64,000 bases of DNA from contig JBBFLE010000004.1 in NCBI GenBank assembly GCA_037481695.1, positions 62,001 to 126,000 on the forward strand, given 5' to 3'. This document shows, piece after piece, positions 58,807 through 64,000 of the stretch (the first letter of the stretch is position 1; each line of letters begins with the position of its first letter). The translations under genes and the position numbers were made by a program. The notes below the pieces were generated by a model. That model made no database searches and was not told the DNA's origin. It worked only from the letters and a program-made list of their open reading frames with translations. This stretch comes from a bacterium. Its GTDB lineage: Bacteria > Desulfobacterota > Desulfocorpusculales > Desulfocorpusculum.

Positions 58807-60588
58807 TCAAGGGGCCGGAAGGTTGCCTATTCCATTGGGGAACCAGTTTCCCAGCGCCTCCTTGATGCAAAGGTGGATCTCCTCCGGGGTGCCGAACTGG
58901 AATACCTTTTGGGCCAGATCTCTACAGTCCCGCATCCTGATGGAACGGATAACTTTCTTGGCCATGGGAATGGAAATGGCGTTCATGCTAAGTTCATCCA
59001 AGCCCAGCCCCAGCAAGATGGGAATGTACATGGACTCTCCAGCCATCTCTCCGCACATTGCCACCGGTATGCCAGCCCCATGGGCAGCCTCCACCGTATT
59101 ACGCACCATTCTCAAGACCGCTGGATGAAGTGGCTCGTACAGATACACCACGTGCTCGTTGACCCTATCTATGGCAAGGCAGTACTGGATCAGGTCATTG
59201 GTCCCTATGCTGAAAAAATCCACCTCCCTGGCCAGGAAGTCGGCTATGGACACTGCAGAAGGGATCTCTATCATGGCTCCCACCGGGATCTCCTCATCAA
59301 AGGCTATTCCTTGCCTTCGGAGTTCCTCTTGGACCTCACTCAGGATATTCTTGGCTTCCCGGATCTCTGATAGGCCCGAGATCATGGGAAACATTATCCT
59401 GACCCTGCCGTGCACACTGGCCCTAAGAATTCCCCGTAACTGGGTCTTGAAGAGCTCCACCTCCCTAAGGGAAAACCTGATGGCCCTTAGCCCCAGGGCA
59501 GGATTGGTCTCGCTGGGCCCTCCGGGGTTTGCTCTGAGTTTGTCCCCGCCTATGTCCAAGGTTCGTATGGTCACAGGGTGGGGGGCAGTGCGCTCTATCA
59601 CCTCCTTATAAACTCCATAGTGCTCCTCCTCTGTGGGCAGGTCGGCCCTGTTCAGATAGAGGAACTCTGTACGGTAAAGGCCTATGCCCTCACCACCGTG
59701 CCCCAGCACCACTGGAATTTCGTCCAGCATCTCTATGTTGGCATGGAGGGTCACCCTATGGCCGTCCAGTGTCTCCCCAGGGAGTCGGGCATAGGCCAGG
59801 AGTTCCTCTTCCACTATCTGGTAACGGCTTCTGCGCTCCAGGTAATCCTTGACCGTTTCAGGCCTGGGTGATATGACCACAATGCCTTGAAATCCGTCAA
59901 CTATCAGGGTGTCTCCTGTGTGGACTCCCTCGACCACCTTCTCCAGACCCACCACCGCCGGGATTCCCAAGGACCTGGCTATGATGGCGGTGTGGGAGGT
60001 GCGGCCTCCCATGTTTGTGACAAAGCCCTTTATCACCTCCCTATTCATCTGGGCCGTATCAGCCGGGGAGAGGTCATGGGCCACCACTATGACTTCTTCC
60101 TGGATCTGAGCCACGCTCTCCTGGGCCACCCCGGCCATATTGCGCAGTATGCGCTCCCCCACAAAATCCAGGTCCGCCACCCTGGAACGCAGGTATTCAT
60201 CCTGGGAAGCCAGCAGTACGGACTTGAACTTCTCCAGGGTCTTGCTCAGTGCCCATTCTGCGTTGATGCGCTCCTCTCGGATGCGCCGGACGGTCTCCTG
60301 GGTGAGACTCCTGTCCTGGAGCATCCTGATGTGGGCCTCCAGAATATGTGCGTGCTCCTCCAGAACCGAGTCCTGGATGCGGCCTTGGATCTCCCTTAGC
60401 TCTTCCTGAGAACGCCTGGCCGCCTCGTGAAACCTTTCCACCTCTTCGGGCACATGGCGAAGGTCCACCAGGAAGAATCTGGGTATCTCGGTCTTGCGCC
60501 GATCCACCAGGTATGCCTTCCCAATGGCTATGCCTGGTGAGGCAGCCACTCCCCGCAGCAGCTGTTCCCCTGAGAAACCTTCGCTCAT
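58807..60588 (-). CDS. ptsI: PTS enzyme I (PEP-protein phosphotransferase)
   Basis: This 593-residue enzyme I moves phosphate from PEP to HPr. The active His is in GGRTSHTAIIARSLGIPAVV. The PEP-binding barrel has TLDIGGDKLRANPGG, RIMFPMISGLSEI and FSIGTNDLIQYCLAIDR with MCGEMAG near the end. The length and motif order are standard. The ATG shares one base with the HPr stop. No EII or sugar-transport gene is seen in the window, so the system may be regulatory or serve distant permeases. Confidence 0.96.
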   Translation of the reverse strand: MSEGFSGEQLLRGVAASPGIAIGKAYLVDRRKTEIPRFFLVDLRHVPEEVERFHEAARRSQEELREIQGRIQDSVLEEHAHILEAHIRMLQDRSLTQETVRRIREERINAEWALSKTLEKFKSVLLASQDEYLRSRVADLDFVGERILRNMAGVAQESVAQIQEEVIVVAHDLSPADTAQMNREVIKGFVTNMGGRTSHTAIIARSLGIPAVVGLEKVVEGVHTGDTLIVDGFQGIVVISPRPETVKDYLERRSRYQIVEEELLAYARLPGETLDGHRVTLHANIEMLDEIPVVLGHGGEGIGLYRTEFLYLNRADLPTEEEHYGVYKEVIERTAPHPVTIRTLDIGGDKLRANPGGPSETNPALGLRAIRFSLREVELFKTQLRGILRASVHGRVRIMFPMISGLSEIREAKNILSEVQEELRRQGIAFDEEIPVGAMIEIPSAVSIADFLAREVDFFSIGTNDLIQYCLAIDRVNEHVVYLYEPLHPAVLRMVRNTVEAAHGAGIPVAMCGEMAGESMYIPILLGLGLDELSMNAISIPMAKKVIRSIRMRDCRDLAQKVFQFGTPEEIHLCIKEALGNWFPNGIGNLPAP

Positions 60589-60878
60589 CACTCCTGCTCC
60601 TCGAATTTGCTTTGGATGAGGGCCCCTAGAGCCTCTACCGCAGCTCTGGCATCTGTTCCCCTGGCTCTCACCTTGATCCGGCTTCCGCAGGAAGCAGCCA
60701 GGAGAGTAAGCCCCATTATACTTTTGGCATCTACCTCTAGACCTTCTTTGGACAGCCAGACATCCGAGGAGAAACGGCTGGCCACCCTAACCACCTTGTT
60801 GGCAGCCCTGAGGTGAAGCCCGAGCTTATTACAAATCGTGAATTCCTGCTCGTACATCTCCAGGCTCTGCGCTCTCAT
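60588..60878 (-). CDS. HPr phosphocarrier protein, variant active site
   Basis: This 96-residue HPr-fold protein has the active His in NKLGLHLRAANKVV. The usual HARP is HLRA here: the Arg is kept, but Ala and Pro are replaced. The regulatory Ser is present in AKSIMGLTLLAASCG. GGAGGG lies 10 bases before the ATG at 60878. It ends at the start of ptsI, so EI is its obvious donor. A minus-strand candidate promoter (60904-60932) lies upstream. No HPr kinase is seen in the window. Confidence 0.92.
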   Translation of the reverse strand: MRAQSLEMYEQEFTICNKLGLHLRAANKVVRVASRFSSDVWLSKEGLEVDAKSIMGLTLLAASCGSRIKVRARGTDARAAVEALGALIQSKFEEQE

Positions 60879-60903
60879 CTAAGGCTTTCCCTCCACTGGC
60901 TAA

Positions 60904-60932
60904 CGGATATCAGAAAACCCTATTATGGTCAA
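60904..60932 (-). promoter_or_regulatory. Candidate promoter of the HPr-EI operon
   Basis: On the minus strand, TTGACC (60927-60932), a 17-base spacer and TATCCG (60904-60909), five and three of six matches. It lies between the tRNA terminator and the HPr start. Confidence 0.35.
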
Positions 60933-60965
60933 CTCGCCACAAGACCACTTCATCTTCTCTATTTC

Positions 60966-60997
60966 AAAAGAAAAAGGGTCAGGCCCAGGCCTGACCC
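60966..60997 (-). terminator. Intrinsic terminator of the tRNA-Met gene
   Basis: GGGTCAGGC (60976-60984) pairs with GCCTGACCC (60989-60997) as a 9-bp GC-rich stem. On the minus strand it is followed by TTTTTCTTTT. It lies 12 bases past the tRNA 3' end. Confidence 0.85.
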
Positions 60998-61009
60998 CTT
61001 CCATGCTGT

Positions 61010-61086
<77 letters not shown>

Positions 61087-61133
61087 TCTCTTCTCCCCCA
61101 TAGAGCAGGGGCAGGAACTCTTTAAACCTAATT

Positions 61134-61163
61134 AGATTAGGCCATGAAGACCCGGTTTGTCAA
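61134..61163 (-). promoter_or_regulatory. Candidate promoter of the tRNA-Met gene
   Basis: On the minus strand, TTGACA (61158-61163), an 18-base spacer and TAATCT (61134-61139). The -35 is perfect; the -10 is poor. The tRNA starts about 48 bases downstream. Confidence 0.4.
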
Positions 61164-61399
61164 GCCAGTCCGGCTGCCCACGGTCTCCAGGCAAGTGGTT
61201 TGATGGAGGGTCACTTTGCTGATCAGCAAGGGCTTTGGGGGAGGATCGTGCCTCGTTGTCTGGTGGGTGGGCATATGTTAATCTGATACTTGAGAGGCCA
61301 ACTGCATTGGCAAGGTACCTTATTGAGCTAGACTTGAGATTTTGACCCAGTGCTTTAAACGGCTTTTCTAAGTAGAATCTCAGGGGGAGTAGAAAAATA

Positions 61400-62749
61400 A
61401 TGGGATCCAATTCCAACGGCGCCTTACGCGAGGCCGTACACGAAATTCACGATTACATAAGAGAAAATTTGTATTTTAACCGTTCTGATCTTTCCATCAG
61501 AGGGAAAAGATACAATTCCGCTCTTTTACTTAGCATCATGACAGCCCTGCGCAAGGGCAAGACCCTCATAATTGGAGAGCCTGGGTTGGGCAAGACCACC
61601 TCGGCAGAATATGTCTGTTCCCTCTTATACCGGGTGCCCTTGGGGACCATCTGGGGAAGCGAAGTGGCAGGCCATCCCGAGCAGACAGAGGAAAAGATCA
61701 TAGGCAGGCCTGATCTGGGAAGACTAAACCTGGGTGAAGAGGTGGTGGTCTGGTCCCATTTTGCCATGCTGCCTGTGAAAATAGTGGACGAAATAAACCG
61801 CTTGCCCGAGACCAAGCAGAGCATGATTCTGGATGGGGTTGACAGGGGCAACTGGGAGTATCTCAATGACGCCATCATCAATAGGGAATACTGTCTTTTC
61901 GCCACTGCCAACTACCAGGATCGAGGCACCAACACCATCATCGCCCCTTTGGTGGACAGGTTTGATTTGATGGTGGAATCAAAGCACCCCGGGGCAAACC
62001 TGGCCTATATCATAGGCACCAGAGGCCCGGCCACCTCCAGCCTCAGAGATGAGGAGCTGGAAGGAGAGTTTCACAGGATCCTGGCGGAGAGAACCCCTTA
62101 TGAAGTCAGGATGGAAAAACTGGAGGCCTTGTGCGAGAGGTTTGGGGAGTTCATTCGCAGCACAGCCAACATAAGAAGTCTTTCCAGGGCCGAAAGGCAG
62201 GCCGTGAGGGCCCAGATGGATGAGATTCCCTTTGATCTGGATTCCAACGCCTTTCTGAGGATGGTTATCTCGGAGCTGTCCTTCTGCCATCGCTTTGGCC
62301 AGAAGCGCTCCAACGAGAGTTGCGAGGAGGGCTGTCACTTCACTGGCTATGTTTGCAATGGAATCCGTAACTGCATTTCCAACAGATTTCCCATAAGCGT
62401 CAGAAGCATGGCTCAGGCTGTGGCCTGGTTCCTGGGGGATCAGGCTGTGGGAGTGGAACATCTCAAGGCCGTGCTGCCTTACACCTTGGCCCACAGGCTT
62501 CAGTGGAAAGAGGAGTTGGTGGCCCAGAGGGAGAAAGAGCCAAGAAACGATCCCCTTCCCATATACATGGCCAAGGAATGTGTTAAAGACATGCACAGGC
62601 GTTACATGGAGCAGGGTCCTCAGATAAAGAATGCCTTGGCCGTTGCATGTCAGGTGGCTGAAGGGGCTGCCATGGAGCCGGTCCAAGGGGATCACCCCTT
62701 GTTTTGGGAGATCCGAAGGGATCTAGGCGAGGAGGTCTCGGAGCCATGA
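61400..62749 (+). CDS. MoxR/RavA-like AAA ATPase with cysteine cluster
   Basis: This is a 449-residue ATPase. Walker A is GEPGLGKTTSAEYVC at about 56-70, a Walker B-like stretch is VKIVDEINRLPETKQSM, and sensor-1 is FATANYQDRG, followed by VDRFDLMVESKHPGA. After the AAA core (to about 220), the C-terminal part carries five cysteines within about 30 residues: SFCHRFG, ESCEEGCHFTG and YVCNGIRNC, which may bind metal or an Fe-S cluster. I know no characterised member with this layout. GGGGGAG precedes the ATG. Its stop overlaps the next gene (ATGA). It is distinct from the MoxR at 57643. Confidence 0.88.
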   Translation: MGSNSNGALREAVHEIHDYIRENLYFNRSDLSIRGKRYNSALLLSIMTALRKGKTLIIGEPGLGKTTSAEYVCSLLYRVPLGTIWGSEVAGHPEQTEEKIIGRPDLGRLNLGEEVVVWSHFAMLPVKIVDEINRLPETKQSMILDGVDRGNWEYLNDAIINREYCLFATANYQDRGTNTIIAPLVDRFDLMVESKHPGANLAYIIGTRGPATSSLRDEELEGEFHRILAERTPYEVRMEKLEALCERFGEFIRSTANIRSLSRAERQAVRAQMDEIPFDLDSNAFLRMVISELSFCHRFGQKRSNESCEEGCHFTGYVCNGIRNCISNRFPISVRSMAQAVAWFLGDQAVGVEHLKAVLPYTLAHRLQWKEELVAQREKEPRNDPLPIYMAKECVKDMHRRYMEQGPQIKNALAVACQVAEGAAMEPVQGDHPLFWEIRRDLGEEVSEP

Positions 62750-63441
62750 AAAACCCCTTCCAGGACTTTGGATCCCTGTCTGTGGAGCGCAAGGAGTTGC
62801 CCCTGGAAAGAATCGTGAGGGCCCGTGAAGAGGTCATGGAAAGAATGGTTCACGGGTATCTCAAGCTAGTAGAGGAGGAGGTAAAGGACCTGGTATGGCT
62901 GGTGGAGCACAGCCGTGTGGTAAAGGCCTATAGCGCGGCAGTCAAGTCCATCAGGGAGCTTCAGTATGATGCTGATGACATAGAGGAATTCTGCTCTGAA
63001 CTGGATAGCTCCAACAAGATTCCATACATGATTTCCGGGCCTGCGGGCATATACCTCTCTGCCCTTGTGAACCACGCCCAGGAAGACCGCATAGTACTGC
63101 CTTTGAAGGACTACCAACGCACTTTTCACTTTGTGGGCTACCGCCTCCCCGACGGTAAGACCCTAATATTGCAAGGCGACGTTGGTGATTTTGTGGGAGC
63201 CGGGCTCTCCGGAGGAAGGCTCGTGGTGGAAGGCTCGGTGGGGAACTGGTGCGGGGCCGGAATGATGAAAGGCGAGATACAGGTAATGGAGAATTCCGGT
63301 CAAAACACAGGAGAATGGATGAGAGGCGGGGAGATACACGTGGAAGGAAGGATTCGAAGCCTGGGTAAGACCCTATTCGGAGGCCGCATATTCCAGAGGG
63401 GCAAGCTGGTAGTGCCCCAAGAAACAGATTCAGAGATATGA
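62746..63441 (+). CDS. GXGXG beta-helix protein (GltB C-terminal/FwdC-like)
   Basis: This is a 231-residue protein. The N-terminal about 125 residues are helical and acidic (SVERKELPLERIVRAREEV). The C-terminal part (about 135-225) is made of repeats typical of the right-handed beta-helix found at the C-terminus of glutamate synthase and in formylmethanofuran dehydrogenase subunit C: LQGDVGDFVGAGLSGGRLV, then VGNWCGAGMMKGEI and GEWMRGGEIHVEG. It has no catalytic residues; in known cases the domain is structural or a partner-docking module. It overlaps the AAA ATPase gene by 4 bases. Confidence 0.85.
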   Translation: MKNPFQDFGSLSVERKELPLERIVRAREEVMERMVHGYLKLVEEEVKDLVWLVEHSRVVKAYSAAVKSIRELQYDADDIEEFCSELDSSNKIPYMISGPAGIYLSALVNHAQEDRIVLPLKDYQRTFHFVGYRLPDGKTLILQGDVGDFVGAGLSGGRLVVEGSVGNWCGAGMMKGEIQVMENSGQNTGEWMRGGEIHVEGRIRSLGKTLFGGRIFQRGKLVVPQETDSEI

Positions 63442-63497
63442 GCAGGGCTTTTCGTACTTTCTTATTCTGATGCTGCTAGAAGCCCTGGGGCCATGTG

Positions 63498-64000
63498 ATG
63501 GAGACGCTAGAGCAAAAGCAAAGAATGCTTAAAGAAGTCTGGGCCGAGGTGCGCAGGAAACACCTTTACCCTGAGCTTCCTCAGCCCAGCTGGGAAGAGC
63601 AGGAAGATAGGGTAGCCATAGACATAAAGGACAAGCGCATCTCGGTCTCTGCACCCTTCGTGGAGGAACTTTCTCAGTTTATGGATCCAGCCTGTGTGGC
63701 CTCGGGGCTTTTGGATCATGCGGTATCCCATTACCTGCACTGTCCCTGGGACCTCTCCACCCATTTGAAGCTTTACAGGGAAGCCAAGCACGTGCTCAAG
63801 GACAAGCAAATGGCCCAGAAGGCCACGGGCTATTTCATGGATGTGGTGGCTGACACGCTCTGTATGAGCCAGAAAGAAAGCAATCTTCCTGAGCTTTACC
63901 GGCACATCAAGAGAGGCATCATGGATGAGGCGGTCCATGCCCTTTATCAAACAATCTGGGGATTGGACCTGGGGGTAAAAGGCTATGAGGAGGTGGCCAG
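63498..64000 (+). CDS. Partial gene, possible metallopeptidase-like protein
   Basis: This gene is cut by the window edge: 167 complete codons are seen with no stop. An ATG at 63498 (or GTG at 63495) starts METLEQKQRMLKEVWAEVRR. The readable part contains LLDHAVSHYLHCPWD with His74 and His78 as HxxxH, followed later by FMDVVADTLC. This loosely resembles the His-His-Asp layout of metallopeptidase-like proteins that accompany MoxR and VWA genes, but there is no HExxH and I do not recognise the family. It lies 56 bases after the GXGXG gene, on the same strand. Confidence 0.7.
   Translation, partial: METLEQKQRMLKEVWAEVRRKHLYPELPQPSWEEQEDRVAIDIKDKRISVSAPFVEELSQFMDPACVASGLLDHAVSHYLHCPWDLSTHLKLYREAKHVLKDKQMAQKATGYFMDVVADTLCMSQKESNLPELYRHIKRGIMDEAVHALYQTIWGLDLGVKGYEEVA

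Overview
The window looks like chromosomal DNA of a strictly anaerobic Gram-negative bacterium, most likely a member of the Desulfobacterota (former Deltaproteobacteria). This placement is inferred from gene content and not from a marker-gene comparison. The supporting genes are an oxygen-sensitive class III ribonucleotide reductase (nrdD/nrdG), formate-tetrahydrofolate ligase (fhs), a beta-oxidation/ETF block, an AmmeMemoRadiSam system B protein, an unusually dense set of phosphorelay and chemosensory genes, and candidate sigma-54 and sigma-28 promoters. Initiation at TTG and GTG is common.

Layout. 0.4-1.3 kb: two tandem Hsp20 chaperones. 1.6-3.8 kb: a Rossmann/GAF/GGDEF/HD-GYP fusion and a small TPR-like protein. 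3.8-5.3 kb (minus): a CBS-domain protein and a SPOR protein. 5.5-11.7 kb (minus): a fatty-acyl/CoA block (SDR, TetR repressor with a clear operator, enoyl-CoA hydratase, thiolase, EtfB, EtfA). 11.9-13.2 kb: a 23S rRNA/tRNA uracil methyltransferase. 13.3-16.5 kb (minus): nrdD, a redoxin and nrdG, with a promoter and possible NrdR boxes. 17-19.2 kb: a sensor kinase. 19.2-21 kb (minus): fhs, with a consensus promoter and a strong terminator. 21.4-25.2 kb: MEMO-family protein, NUDIX hydrolase, zinc ribbon, DUF1178 protein and a lytic transglycosylase. 25.4-28.8 kb: XRE-cupin regulator, then acyl-CoA dehydrogenase, ECF sigma factor and anti-sigma factor as an overlapping operon. 29.4-32.9 kb: GNAT-like acyltransferase, glycosyltransferase and dGTPase-like hydrolase.

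33.0-35.0 kb holds an unrecognised protein and a LysM-RlpA protein behind an excellent sigma-54 promoter match; neither has a visible signal peptide. 35.1-53.9 kb is a signalling island of twelve consecutive plus-strand genes: receiver/stub kinase, diguanylate cyclase, a CheA with MshEN-like repeats, CheW, a chemoreceptor, an FHA hybrid kinase, a free Hpt protein, a second hybrid kinase, a receiver/pseudo-Hpt protein, a miniature chemoreceptor, a solute-binding lipoprotein and a third hybrid kinase. No cheR, cheB or stand-alone cheY lies in it.

53.9-61.1 kb (minus): malonyl-CoA decarboxylase; an RluA pseudouridine synthase coupled to a VWA protein and a MoxR ATPase; enzyme I and HPr of a PTS with no EII genes; and an initiator tRNA-Met with its own terminator. 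61.4-64.0 kb (plus): an AAA ATPase with a cysteine cluster, a GXGXG beta-helix protein and a third gene cut by the window edge that may be a metallopeptidase. The sigma-54 pair and this last cluster are the best candidates for undescribed systems.
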